Below, piece after piece: positions 46,524-55,634 of a stretch of DNA of 64,000 bases. The notes below the pieces were generated by a model. That model had not been told where the DNA came from. It ran no database searches and worked only from the letters and a program-made list of their open reading frames with translations. The translations under genes were made by a program, and so were the position numbers. The stretch's first letter is position 1. The number at the start of each line of letters is the position of its first letter. The stretch is taken from positions 62,001 through 126,000 of the forward strand of contig NZ_BOMB01000008.1 of NCBI RefSeq assembly GCF_016861975.1, read 5' to 3'. The DNA is from Actinocatenispora rupis (GTDB taxonomy: Bacteria > Actinomycetota > Actinomycetes > Mycobacteriales > Micromonosporaceae).

Positions 46524-46544
46524 CCCGGAAGACTGGTCCCGGGC
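46524..46544 (-). promoter_or_regulatory. Hairpin sequestering the erm ribosome binding site
   Basis: On the minus strand CCCGG and CCGGG, separated by ~11 nt, form a short stem whose 3' arm overlaps the GGGAGT ribosome binding site just before the erm GTG. Such a stem is expected in translational attenuation. It is short, so support is moderate. Confidence 0.4.
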
Positions 46545-46712
46545 GCGCGCGGTCACGAGGCGGCTGGTGGCCGGTGGAACGGAAGGGAGCACCAGCGTGC
46601 GGCGCACGGGACGGTGTCGGACGACAACCGTTCGCGAGCACGACCGCGCGCCGGGTCGGGCCGGGCGGCGCACTCGGCGCGGCCCTCGGCCCGGATCACC
46701 CTGCGGTCGCGC

Positions 46713-46733
46713 TCAGCGCAGCCGCAGCCTCAT
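46713..46733 (-). CDS. Erm leader peptide MRLRLR
   Basis: A six-codon ORF, ATG AGG CTG CGG CTG CGC TGA, with GGGAG about eight bases upstream. It lies ~200 bp before the erm start on the same strand. Leader peptides of many inducible erm genes contain an Arg-Leu-Arg (RLR) stalling motif at which macrolide-bound ribosomes arrest. MRLRLR is that motif with almost nothing else. The combination of ribosome binding site, position and motif makes it a credible regulatory leader, although six codons can occur by chance. Confidence 0.65.
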   Translation of the reverse strand: MRLRLR

Positions 46734-46790
46734 GAAGAAAGCTCCCACGGCGGGCAGCGTACCGGGGTGCCCGGGCCGCCGCGAGCCATT

Positions 46791-48335
46791 TCAGCCCAGG
46801 TCGGCGAGTACGGCGCGGGCCGCGTTGTGCCCGGCGCACCCGATCACCGAACCGGCCGGGTGGCAGCCCGCGGCGCCCGCGTACAGGCCGGAGACGCCCG
46901 TCCGGTACGGCATCCGGTCGGTGAAGCTGATCGCGTTGTCCACGTGGAAGATGTTGCCGTTGGTGATGCCGAAGTGCGCCTCGATGTCCGGCGGTGCCAA
47001 CGCGTACACGTCGTCGACCAGCGCGGTGATGCCCGGCGCGAACGTCTCCACGAACGCGAGCAGCCGGTCCACGTACCCGGACTTCTGGGCGGCCCAGGTG
47101 GATCCGGCCGGCTCGTGCGGCACGCCCTGCACGAACAGCGCCGAGGAGTGCCGGCCCGCGTCGTCCGACAGCGACGCGTCCAGCGTCGAGTGCAGGTACC
47201 ACTCGACCGGGGGCAGCGGGTCGAGCCGGCCCTCGGCGGCGGCGTCGAAGCCGGCCTGTACCGCGGTGAGGACGCTGCCGTCGGCGGCCGGCTCGGGCAG
47301 CAGGTGCACGGTGGTGCCGTGCTGGCCGACCGGTTCGGGCAGGGCAGCGAACCGCGGCAGCCCGGACATGGCCAGGTTGACCTTCATGGTGCGCCCGGCC
47401 GAGCGCGCCGCGTACGAGTCGATGCGGGTGGCGAGCGCCGGCGGGCAGGCGTCCCCGAGCAACGCCGGCAGCCGGTACGGGTCGGTCGCGGCGAGCACCA
47501 CCCGGGCCGGGACCTCCTCGTCGCCGACCCGTACGCCGGTGACGGTGCCGCCGCTGGTGGTCACCGCGTCGACCGTCACCCCGGTACGGATCGTCGCGTG
47601 CGCGTCGGTCGCCGCCCGCGCCAGCGTGCGGGTGACCGTACCCATGCCGCCGCGTACGACCATCCACGTACCGCCCGCGCCCGGCAGCCGGCACATGTTG
47701 TGTACCAACAGGTTGTGGCCGCTGCCCGGGGTCCACGGGGAGCCGGTCAGGCCGGGCATCCCGTCGGTCACCGCGTACATCGCGGTCACCAGTTCGCTGG
47801 CGAAGCCGAACGTGCCCAGGTAGTCCATCGCCGAGCCGCGGACCAGCGACACGAAGCGCTCCCGCAGCTCCGGCCGGACGTACGCTTCGGCGGTCTCCTC
47901 GACCGGCAGCGGCTCGGCCAGCCAGGCCGGCGCCAGGTCCGACGCCAGCGCCGACAGTTCGGTCCGCAGCGCCTCGTCGGCCACCGCGTCCCGTTCGGTG
48001 AAGAACTCGGCGAACTGCCGGCGCGCCGCGTCCCGGTCCCCGCCGAGCAGCAGGTACCGGCCGTCGACGGTGGGCAGGAAGTAGTGCGGGTCGCGGCGGA
48101 CCAGCGGCAGGTCCACGCCGAGCGTCGCGATCAGCTCCGGCGGCATCAACCCCAGCAGGTACGCCCCGCTCGACACCCGCACCCCGGGCACCTTCGCGAA
48201 CGGCGCCTCGGTACGGCACGCGCCGCCCACCACGTCGTCGCGCTCCAGTACCTCGACCGCGAGGCCCGCGCGCGCCAACAGGATCGCCGCGACCAGCCCG
48301 TTGTGGCCGGCACCGACCACCACCACGTCCGCCAT
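46791..48335 (-). CDS. FAD-dependent oxidoreductase, phytoene desaturase-like
   Basis: A 514-residue CrtI/amine-oxidase-like flavoprotein. The N-terminal FAD motif is VVVVGAGHNGLVAAILLARAGLAVEVLER, then GGACRTE. The C-terminal FAD signature GVSGLYAGAAGCHPAGSVIGCAGHNAAR is complete. This long, non-carotenoid branch resembles pyridine nucleotide-disulfide oxidoreductase domain protein 2. No carotenoid genes lie nearby, so the substrate is unknown. It is upstream of the erm leader on the same strand. Confidence 0.88.
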   Translation of the reverse strand: MADVVVVGAGHNGLVAAILLARAGLAVEVLERDDVVGGACRTEAPFAKVPGVRVSSGAYLLGLMPPELIATLGVDLPLVRRDPHYFLPTVDGRYLLLGGDRDAARRQFAEFFTERDAVADEALRTELSALASDLAPAWLAEPLPVEETAEAYVRPELRERFVSLVRGSAMDYLGTFGFASELVTAMYAVTDGMPGLTGSPWTPGSGHNLLVHNMCRLPGAGGTWMVVRGGMGTVTRTLARAATDAHATIRTGVTVDAVTTSGGTVTGVRVGDEEVPARVVLAATDPYRLPALLGDACPPALATRIDSYAARSAGRTMKVNLAMSGLPRFAALPEPVGQHGTTVHLLPEPAADGSVLTAVQAGFDAAAEGRLDPLPPVEWYLHSTLDASLSDDAGRHSSALFVQGVPHEPAGSTWAAQKSGYVDRLLAFVETFAPGITALVDDVYALAPPDIEAHFGITNGNIFHVDNAISFTDRMPYRTGVSGLYAGAAGCHPAGSVIGCAGHNAARAVLADLG

Positions 48336-48384
48336 GCCGTACTGCCTACCACGCGCGGCCGGTCCCGTGTGGTGCCCGCGTACG

Positions 48385-49800
48385 TCAGCGGCGGACCGCG
48401 GCCGCCAGCGCGCTGCAGACCGCGAGGGCCAGCGCGCACAGCGCCGCCGTCACCGGCGGTACCACGGTCGGCGCGGTGAACAGCGCGGCGAGCACCGTGG
48501 CCGCCCCGTACAGGGTGGCGATTCCGGTCAGGGTGGCCAGGAACGCCCCGGTCCGCGGCGTACGCCCGCCGAGCGCGCCGACCTGCCCCGCCGCCGCGAG
48601 CAGCAGCACGACCACCACCAGCACCCCGACCACCTGGTACGTCCCGATGCGCAGCACCGTGGACAGCGCGGCCAGGGTGCCGAAGCCCAACCCGGCCAGC
48701 AGGTTCCCCCCGGCGAGCCCCAGGTACGCCGCGCGCCGCGGGACGGTCGCCGGCTCGTCGGCGCGGGCCGCCCAGCGGGCGGTGACGTGGCCCGCGACGT
48801 ACCCGGCGAGGGCGACGCACAGGTCGATGCGCAGCCCGAGCGTGCTGCCGGCGAGCCCCGCGCCGAGCGTGCCGAGCGCGGCCAGCGCACCGAGCACCCC
48901 GCTCACCCCGAACCCGACCCGGAACCCGCCGCCTGGGGGCAGGTGCCCCCGCGCCTGCCGGGTGCCCGCCAGCAGCGCGCCGGCCACCAGCAGCAGGCCA
49001 CCGCCCGCCACCCCGGCCACGATCGGGTACCAGACGGTCGTGCCGGACGGTCGCAGTACGGCCAGCATCGCGGCGACCGCGGCGGCCAGCGCGGACTGGA
49101 CGGCGAGCGCGTTGCCCAGCCGTACCGCCGGGCGGTGGTCCGGAACCTCCGGGGGAACCGGCGCCAGCAGCGTCGTCGGCGCTTCCAGCCGGTGGTGCAG
49201 CTCGGCCAGCTTGCGGGTGACCAGCCCGTTGCCGGGCGCGCGGTCCAGCGCGTCGGCGTACCCCGCGGCGGCCTTGTCCAGGTCGCCGGCACGCATCGCC
49301 AGATCACCCAGCATCAGGTACGGCTCGGCCCGGTCCGGCGCCAGGCCCGCCGCACGCTTCGCCATCCGCCACGCCTCGGCACCGCCGCCCGGCTGGTCCA
49401 CCAGCGCGGACGCCAGGTCGAGGTGGGTCACCCAGCTGTCCGGCGCGGCCCGGACCGCGGCCCGCATCGCCGACAGCGCGGCGTCCCGGTCGCCGAGCCG
49501 CAGCGCCGCCTCCGTCAGCATCCGGTACCCGATGGCGCTCGCCGGGTCGAGGGCGACGCCGCGCTCGGCCGCGACCTTCGCCTCGGCGTCGGCCTGCGCA
49601 CCGCCGTCACCGGCGAGCAGCGCGGCGGCCAGCCGCTGCCAGGCCCAGCCGTCCGCCGGGTGCTCGATGGTCAACGCGCGCAGCAGTACCGCCGCCTCGT
49701 CGGCGCGGTGCGCCGCGAGCAGCTCGTCCGCCTCGTCGCGCAGGGACCGGGCGCTGTCCGGACCGTTCACGGCTGTCGTCACGATCGCTGTGAATACCAC
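48385..49800 (-). CDS. TPR-containing membrane protein
   Basis: A ~471-residue protein with two parts. Residues ~15-210 form TPR repeats (AALSAMRAAVRAAPDSWVTHLDLASALV, AEPYLMLGDLAMRAGDLDKAAAGYADAL). Residues ~225-470 form about eight hydrophobic helices. The soluble TPR half probably binds a partner at the membrane. The start is uncertain: GTG at 49800 gives the length stated, but GTG codons at 49782 and 49770 are possible. The function is unknown. Confidence 0.8.
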   Translation of the reverse strand: MVFTAIVTTAVNGPDSARSLRDEADELLAAHRADEAAVLLRALTIEHPADGWAWQRLAAALLAGDGGAQADAEAKVAAERGVALDPASAIGYRMLTEAALRLGDRDAALSAMRAAVRAAPDSWVTHLDLASALVDQPGGGAEAWRMAKRAAGLAPDRAEPYLMLGDLAMRAGDLDKAAAGYADALDRAPGNGLVTRKLAELHHRLEAPTTLLAPVPPEVPDHRPAVRLGNALAVQSALAAAVAAMLAVLRPSGTTVWYPIVAGVAGGGLLLVAGALLAGTRQARGHLPPGGGFRVGFGVSGVLGALAALGTLGAGLAGSTLGLRIDLCVALAGYVAGHVTARWAARADEPATVPRRAAYLGLAGGNLLAGLGFGTLAALSTVLRIGTYQVVGVLVVVVLLLAAAGQVGALGGRTPRTGAFLATLTGIATLYGAATVLAALFTAPTVVPPVTAALCALALAVCSALAAAVRR

Positions 49801-49865
49801 ATCCGGGACGGAAACCCCAACCGTCCAGCGCGTCCGTCACCGGCCCGCCACGGTACGGGGTCGAG

Positions 49866-51143
49866 TCAGGTCAGGCCGGTGATCGTGCCGTCGAGCCCGT
49901 CGTACAGCACGACGGCGCCGGGTGCGGCGACCACCGCGGTCACGTGGCCCGTCACGTTCACCGAGCCGAGCCGCTTGCGGTCCGGCAACGACCAGGTCAC
50001 CGCCGTGTACCGGCCGTCGCGGGCGTGCGCCTCCAGTACGGACTGGCCGTCGCCCAGCAGCGTCGCGTTCACCCCGGTGAACGCCCGCCACGCGGTCGCC
50101 TTCCCGTTCGCCGGTGCGCGCACGGTCGCGGGGACCGCGGTGCTCTGCGAGATGTGCGCCGCGTACACGTCGACGTCGGGGGTGAGGCCGATGGTGAGCT
50201 GCGTGTTCGGCAGCCCCCACGTCGGCGTCGGCAGCTTGTACGTCGGCTGGCCGTCCGCCGCGGACACCACCCCCGCGAACTGCGGCCCGCCCACGACACC
50301 CGCCGAGAACCACAGCCGCGACGGATCCTGCGGGTACGCGTCGACCCGCGCCATCGCCTGCGTGCCCGGCCCCAGCGGCTGCCCGTCGGTCACGAAGTCG
50401 TGCCGCCAGGTCGGCCCGCCGGTCTTGTCGTCCAACGACACCAGCTCGATCGTCGACGACTCCGCGTCGGCCCGGAGTACCGGGATGAGGACCGCGTCCG
50501 CCGTGACGTCCTGGTCCGTGCCCACCATCTCGTACTGCTTCGTGCCGCCGCCCGGGTACCAGTGCCACAGGTGCTTGCCGGAGTTGATGTCGTACCCGTC
50601 GAGCCGGAACATGCCGTCCGTGGTGCGCGGCGAGTACGTGACGAGGGCGTGGTCGGTGGCCCAGAACCGGTCCACGCTCTGGTATCCGTCGGTCGGCGCG
50701 TCGAGCGCCCGGTGCCACACCACGACCCCGGTCATCGCGTCGAACATGACCAGCAGCTGCTGGCTGTCCCGCTCGAACCAGGCCGCCACCCGCTTGCCGT
50801 CCGGCGACGCCACCAGCCGCACCAGGCTGCTGTGCTTGCCCTGGCGCGCGTAGTGCCACCGCTCCTTGCCGGTACTGCCGTCGATCGCGACGACCCGGTC
50901 CGGCAACCCCTTCGACTCCGAGTACGTGCCGTAGACGAGGCCGCCGCCGGCCGCGATCGGCGTGGTGCCGGAGTTCAGCCGCGCGTGCAACGTCCACCCG
51001 GTACGCGTGGGCTGCGTGACGAGCTGCGGCGGCTCGGTGCGGTGCGCCGTGGCCTCGTCGATGACCAGGTCGGAGCCACATCCGGCCAGCACGGCCAGCA
51101 GTCCGGTCAGGACGAGCACCACGCCGGCCATGCGTGCGCGCAC
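49866..51143 (-). CDS. PQQ-propeller lipoprotein of unknown function
   Basis: A 425-residue exported protein. The signal peptide VRARMAGVVLVLTGLLAVLA ends in a lipobox (LAGC), so it is a lipoprotein. The mature part has repeated blades such as VVAIDGSTGKERWHYARQ, FDAMTGVVVWHRAL and YDINSGKHLWHWY, typical of PQQ-like beta-propellers that bind proteins rather than act as enzymes. GGAGG lies 5 bp before the GTG at 51143. The next gene on the same strand (TPR membrane protein) is ~65 bp away, so they may work together at the envelope. Confidence 0.85.
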   Translation of the reverse strand: MRARMAGVVLVLTGLLAVLAGCGSDLVIDEATAHRTEPPQLVTQPTRTGWTLHARLNSGTTPIAAGGGLVYGTYSESKGLPDRVVAIDGSTGKERWHYARQGKHSSLVRLVASPDGKRVAAWFERDSQQLLVMFDAMTGVVVWHRALDAPTDGYQSVDRFWATDHALVTYSPRTTDGMFRLDGYDINSGKHLWHWYPGGGTKQYEMVGTDQDVTADAVLIPVLRADAESSTIELVSLDDKTGGPTWRHDFVTDGQPLGPGTQAMARVDAYPQDPSRLWFSAGVVGGPQFAGVVSAADGQPTYKLPTPTWGLPNTQLTIGLTPDVDVYAAHISQSTAVPATVRAPANGKATAWRAFTGVNATLLGDGQSVLEAHARDGRYTAVTWSLPDRKRLGSVNVTGHVTAVVAAPGAVVLYDGLDGTITGLT

Positions 51144-51228
51144 CACTACCTCCGCGTGTCGAGTACGACGGCCGCAGATGGTACCGGCGGCGGTTAGGTG
51201 CCCGCTGCGTGGGCTCACGCCGCGGACG

Positions 51229-51945
51229 TCAGTCGCGCAGTGTCAGCCAGGTCGCCAGGGCCTGACCGAGGATCGCGCCGTCCGGACCGTAGATCGTGGT
51301 CGCCACGTACGTCTTGCGACCGTCCGACCCGAGGCTACGTCCCATGATCACGCAGTGCTCGCCCGGTTTCGGCACGTCCCGCACCCGGCCGGCGATCCGG
51401 CCCAGTACGCGGGCCTCGCGCTCCATGTCGGCGGTCCAGCCGCCCGGGCAGTCCAGCGCCGCCCACACGATCTCCGGCGGTACGTGCCCGGACGCGTCGG
51501 TCGCCGACTCGTCCGGCACCCACGGGCACGCCGTGCGTCCGGTGCCGTCGTCCAGCCGGCCCGGGAACAGCCGCAGGCCGTCGCCCTTCTCCCGCTCGTG
51601 TCCGCAGACGAAGCAGCCCGGGAACGGGTGGCTGGTGAAGCCCGGGTAACCCGCCGACGCCAGCTCCGCCACCTCGAACCCGACCGGCGGTACCAGCGCG
51701 TCGAACGGGTCGGCGCTGCGGGCGCTAGCGATCAGCCGCTCCCCGTCGTACAGCGCGGCGGCGGTGTCCTCGTCGGTCTGCTCCACGTCGACGTCGAGCG
51801 CGCGCTCCAGCGGCGGCCGGGCGTGCAGGGTGACGACCGTGCCGTGCGGGCCGGGCGCGAGGCGGGCGAGCCGGCCCGCGAGGTACCCGCCGTTGGCGCT
51901 GTCGGCGGGGCCGCAGAAACGCGCGGGAATGGTCAGTTGTGTCAT
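51229..51945 (-). CDS. Hotdog-fold thioesterase-like protein
   Basis: A 238-residue protein. PADSANGGYLAGRLARL near the N-terminus and PFPGCFVCGHEREKGDGL in the middle are typical of a family of uncharacterised actinobacterial double-hotdog proteins. CPGGWTADMER and AILGQALATWLTL are the C-terminal helix and strand. The Cys-Gly-His segment is conserved but its role is unknown. Acyl-CoA binding is likely from the fold; the substrate is not known. It is divergent from the two-component system. Confidence 0.75.
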   Translation of the reverse strand: MTQLTIPARFCGPADSANGGYLAGRLARLAPGPHGTVVTLHARPPLERALDVDVEQTDEDTAAALYDGERLIASARSADPFDALVPPVGFEVAELASAGYPGFTSHPFPGCFVCGHEREKGDGLRLFPGRLDDGTGRTACPWVPDESATDASGHVPPEIVWAALDCPGGWTADMEREARVLGRIAGRVRDVPKPGEHCVIMGRSLGSDGRKTYVATTIYGPDGAILGQALATWLTLRD

Positions 51946-52155
51946 CAGATCGCCGTCCGTGTCCACGAGGTGTCCCTCACCGTACCCCCACGCTGTGTGA
52001 CGCCGGACAGGGCATTCGGTGACTGCGAGGGTTCCTCGGCATGACCCCACGGTCTCACACGGCCGCCCGGGCGGCATCCGCTTACCCGTGCGATTTCCAG
52101 GCAACTCACAGGACTTCGTCAGTACCGGCCCAGCGCTCGTGGGCATCATGGACGC

Positions 52156-52899
52156 ATGGCCACAGGTGCATCCGCGGGTACGAGTGACCTCACGCAGGGT
52201 CGGGTCGGTCAGCAGACCGAGGCCCGCCTGCTCGTCGTCGAGGACGACCCGAACATCCTCGAACTGCTGTCCGCGAGCCTGCGCTACGCGGGCTTCGAGG
52301 TGTCCACCGCGACCCGTGGTCAGGAGGCTACCGCGGCGGTCCAGCGCCGCCGCCCCGACCTCGTCGTACTCGACGTGATGCTGCCCGACCTGGACGGCTT
52401 CGAGGTCGCGCGGCGGATGCGCTCCGGCGGCGACCGTACGCCGGTGGTGTTCCTCACCGCGCGCGACGGTACCGAGGACAAGGTGCGCGGGCTGACCCTC
52501 GGCGGCGACGACTACGTGACGAAGCCGTTCAGCCTCGAAGAGGTCATCGCGCGCATCCGGGCCGTGCTCCGGCGCACCGGCGGCGAGTTCGAGCCGCCGG
52601 CCCGCCTCACGTTCGCCGACATCGAGCTCGACGAGGAGACCCACGAGGTGTACCGGGGCGGCCGGCTGATCAAGCTGTCGCCCACCGAGTTCAAGCTCCT
52701 GCGGTACTTCATGACCAACGCCGGGCGGGTGCTGTCCAAGGCGCAGATCCTCGACCACGTCTGGAACTACGACTTCCGGGGCGACGACTCGATCGTCGAG
52801 TCCTACGTGTCGTACCTCCGGCGCAAGGTCGACACCGCCGACCCGCGGCTGATCCACACCCTGCGCGGGGTGGGGTACGTGCTGCGCATGCCCAGCTGA
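52156..52899 (+). CDS. OmpR-family response regulator
   Basis: A 247-residue regulator. The receiver domain begins RLLVVEDDPNILELLSASLRY, with the phospho-acceptor Asp73 in VVLDVMLPDLDGF. FLTARDG and YVTKPFSLEE are the Thr and Lys positions. The C-terminal winged helix (RLTFADIELDEETHEVYRGG, LIKLSPTEFKLLRYFM) is of OmpR/PhoB type. It resembles actinobacterial TcrA/TrcR regulators. The histidine kinase gene begins 28 bp downstream, so both form one operon. Confidence 0.95.
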   Translation: MATGASAGTSDLTQGRVGQQTEARLLVVEDDPNILELLSASLRYAGFEVSTATRGQEATAAVQRRRPDLVVLDVMLPDLDGFEVARRMRSGGDRTPVVFLTARDGTEDKVRGLTLGGDDYVTKPFSLEEVIARIRAVLRRTGGEFEPPARLTFADIELDEETHEVYRGGRLIKLSPTEFKLLRYFMTNAGRVLSKAQILDHVWNYDFRGDDSIVESYVSYLRRKVDTADPRLIHTLRGVGYVLRMPS

Positions 52900-52927
52900 C
52901 CGCCGATACGAGCAGGGAACAGGGACC

Positions 52928-54859
52928 GTGACCGTCGCCGACAACGCACCGCCGCCGCACCGGACCGGAGTGGCGCGCGCACCGCGGATGCTGCGCGCCC
53001 TCGTCGGGCGGATGCCGCTGGCGACGCGGATGGTGGCGGCCGCGCTCATCCTGGTACTGATGGGGCTGCTGCTGATCAGCGCGGCCAGCGTGATGTTCCT
53101 GCGCAACTACCTGACCTCGCAGGTCGACGAGCAGGTCAAGTCGCTGTCGCACCAGGCGGTCAGCATCATCGAGGAGAAGATGGCGACCGGCCCGTCCGGC
53201 GGCGAGATCAAGGTCCGCGTCAGCGACCTGATCCCGTCCAGCCCGTCGAGCACGATGAGCCTGCGTGCGCAGTACGTGTTCGAGAGCCGGCTCGCCAACG
53301 GGAATCTCCGCGACCGGGTCAACACACAGACGCCGAAGCCGACCGTGTGGCCGGTGTACCCGCACTCCACCACGGCGCTGAACGCCATGGCGGACAAGCC
53401 TTTCAGTACTGGGTCGAACGCCGGCGGGCAGCGCTGGCGGGTCATGGTGCACCCGCTCACCCTGGGCGGCAGCAAGCAGTACCTGGTGGTGTCGGCGTCG
53501 ATGGACTCGGTGAACCAGACCATCAGCCGGCTCATCAGCATCGAGGTCATCGTCGGCGCCGCAGTCCTGGTACTGCTCGCGATCGTCGGCGCCGCCGTCG
53601 TGACGTACAGCCTGCGACCGTTGCGGGACATCGAACGTACGGCCGGCTCGATCGCCAACGGCAACCTCGGACTGCGGGTGCCCGAACGCGATCCGCGTAC
53701 CGAACTCGGCAGACTCGGCCGCGCGCTCAACGCGATGCTCGGCCAGATCGAGGCCGCGTTCGCCGCACAGGCCGGCTCCGAGTACGCGGCGCGCCGGTCC
53801 GCGGACTCCGCCCGGCGCGCGGCCGACGCCGCCCGCGAGTCCGCCGCCGCCGCACACCGGTCCGAGGCGAAGATGCGGCGCTTCATCGCCGACGCCAGCC
53901 ACGAACTGCGTACGCCGCTGACCACCATCCGCGGCTTCGCCGAGCTGTACCGGCAGCGGCTCAACGCCAACCGGGCCGAGGACGTCCCCGCGACCACCGA
54001 CGTACCGGAGGTGTCGGCGCCCGCCGCGCGGCCCGAGGAGGCCGACCGGCTGATGGCCCGCATCGAAGCCGAAGCGTCCCGGATGGGGCTGCTCGTCGAG
54101 GATCTGCTCATGCTCGCCCGGATGGACCAGCAGCGGCCGATCGCGCACGAGCCGGTCGACCTGCTCGCCGTCGCCGCCGACGTCGTGTCCGGCGCGCGCG
54201 CCGTCGCCCCCGAACGCGACATGTCGCTGCGCGTCGGAGCCGGCGCCGACGGACCCCCCGTCGTACTCGGCGACGAACCCCGCCTCCGCCAGGTACTCCG
54301 CAACCTCGTCGACAACGCGATGGCGCACACCCCAGCCGGCACACCGGTCGAAGTACGGGTGCGCACCGAGGACGGCACCGCCGTCGTCGAAGTCGCCGAC
54401 CAGGGCCCCGGACTCACCGCCGAACAACGCGACCGCGTCTTCGAACGCTTCTACCGCGTCGACAAGGCACGGTCCCGCGAAGCCGGCGGCACCGGACTCG
54501 GCCTCGCCATCGTCGCCTCGCTCGTCACCGCACACCGCGGCACCGTCGAAGTCGACTCCGAACCCGGCGAAGGCGCCACCTTCCGCGTACGCCTGCCGCT
54601 CGCCCCCGACGAGGACGACACCGGCTACCCGCCGTCCCCCGAAGACGACGACCCCGGCTACGCCGACGGGCCCGAAGGCGACGACACCCCCGGCAACGGC
54701 AGCGCACCCGACGCCGCCGCCCCCTGGTACGGCACGGATCCCGGGCGTACCAACGGGTCTGGCGGGTCCGGGGCGGTCGGCGGGGGCGGTGGTGAACCGG
54801 GCGTGGAGCTTGGGCTGGTGACGCCCGAACGTGGCGATGGTGGGGCTTCGCGGCGCTGA
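52928..54859 (+). CDS. Sensor histidine kinase, partner of the OmpR regulator
   Basis: A 643-residue membrane kinase. Helix 1 (MVAAALILVLMGLLLISAASVM) and helix 2 (VIVGAAVLVLLAIVGAAVVT) enclose an external sensor domain of about 150 residues. A HAMP segment (LRPLRDIERTAGSIANGNL) follows. The phospho-His is H325 in DASHELRTPLTTI. The ATP-binding domain has NLVDNAMAHTPAG (N-box) and DQGPGLTAEQRD, with GGTGLGLAIV as the G2 box. The last ~80 residues are an acidic Gly/Pro-rich tail, not part of the catalytic core. Confidence 0.95.
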   Translation: MTVADNAPPPHRTGVARAPRMLRALVGRMPLATRMVAAALILVLMGLLLISAASVMFLRNYLTSQVDEQVKSLSHQAVSIIEEKMATGPSGGEIKVRVSDLIPSSPSSTMSLRAQYVFESRLANGNLRDRVNTQTPKPTVWPVYPHSTTALNAMADKPFSTGSNAGGQRWRVMVHPLTLGGSKQYLVVSASMDSVNQTISRLISIEVIVGAAVLVLLAIVGAAVVTYSLRPLRDIERTAGSIANGNLGLRVPERDPRTELGRLGRALNAMLGQIEAAFAAQAGSEYAARRSADSARRAADAARESAAAAHRSEAKMRRFIADASHELRTPLTTIRGFAELYRQRLNANRAEDVPATTDVPEVSAPAARPEEADRLMARIEAEASRMGLLVEDLLMLARMDQQRPIAHEPVDLLAVAADVVSGARAVAPERDMSLRVGAGADGPPVVLGDEPRLRQVLRNLVDNAMAHTPAGTPVEVRVRTEDGTAVVEVADQGPGLTAEQRDRVFERFYRVDKARSREAGGTGLGLAIVASLVTAHRGTVEVDSEPGEGATFRVRLPLAPDEDDTGYPPSPEDDDPGYADGPEGDDTPGNGSAPDAAAPWYGTDPGRTNGSGGSGAVGGGGGEPGVELGLVTPERGDGGASRR

Positions 54860-55126
54860 GCGCGTGAGCGTGGCGTCGGGTGCTGGGTGCAGGTCGGGCT
54901 GATCGTGCCGTGCGTGCGTGCCGCCGGGTGGATTTCTGGTGCCGTGTCGGGTGTGTTCTGAGCGTGGGGGCGCTGCGCGGGGTCGGGTGATGGCGGTGCG
55001 GTGCTTGAGGCCGCAGTTCTGTTGTGTCGCTGGCGCATCTTCTGGCGTCTGATGGGCGCGGTACTGAGGTTCGGATACGCGCTGGCGGTTGTGTCAGAAC
55101 GTTGTCCACTGTGGACGTTCAGTCAC

Positions 55127-55187
55127 ATTGTCCAACTGTCTCATTGTTCAACTGTCTCATTGTTGAACAATGAGACAATTGAACAAT
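55127..55187. repeat. AT-rich tandem and inverted repeats
   Basis: Two 16-bp direct copies, ATTGTCCAACTGTCTC (55127-55142) and ATTGTTCAACTGTCTC (55143-55158), run into an inverted counterpart. 55143-55187 is a 45-bp palindrome with 22-bp arms, one mismatch and a 1-nt centre. It is the most AT-rich stretch I noticed in the window, so it looks like a protein-binding array or a duplex-melting site. Confidence 0.75.
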
Positions 55188-55208
55188 CTGTGGTGGCGTC
55201 GCGGCGAC

Positions 55209-55570
55209 CGCGCCATGCCAGTCGCCGATCGCCGCGACGCTCTCGGCGGTCGCGCCCCCCGCGGTCGCGAATCGCGCCGGGCCCACGGGCGCGCGGCCGG
55301 GGTGGACTTCCCGTGGCTGCTCTACCGGGACCAGCTCGGGTTTGCCCGTGGAGCCGGCGCGGGCCCGGCCCGGCGTGCGCTGGATCCGTTGGACCACCGA
55401 CCTTCCGAACGCTTCGAGTCGCGCCATGCCAGTCGCCGATCGCGCGACGCACTCGGGAATCGCGCCTCCTCCGTCGCGACTCGGGCCGGGCCTGCGACTC
55501 GCGCCATGTGCGTCGCCGATCGCGCCACGGTCTCGGGAATCGCGCCTCCTCCGTCGCGACTCGGGCCGGC
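55209..55570. repeat. 80-bp tandem repeats
   Basis: Two nearly identical ~80-bp units start at 55420 and 55500, sharing CGCGCCATG, then GTCGCCGATCGCG and TCGGGAATCGCGCCTCCTCC. A degenerate unit lies at 55209-55240. No reading frame is conserved among them. Confidence 0.7.
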
Positions 55571-55634
55571 CCGTCTGGCTCGTGCCGCCCGTCGCCGTGG
55601 CGCCCGGCACTTGTCCCAGCGACGCGCGTGTGCG

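Larger units (their letters stand above)
54860..55634. other. Repeat-rich non-coding region
   Basis: No gene supported on either strand. It holds a GTCCACTGTGGAC palindrome (55104), an AT-rich inverted repeat (55127-55187) and 80-bp tandem repeats (55209-55570). No promoter is obvious upstream of the facing genes. Confidence 0.6.

Noticed and set aside
55001-55634. Open frames crossing the intergenic repeats
   Set aside because: They change frame between repeat copies and show no motif or ribosome binding site.
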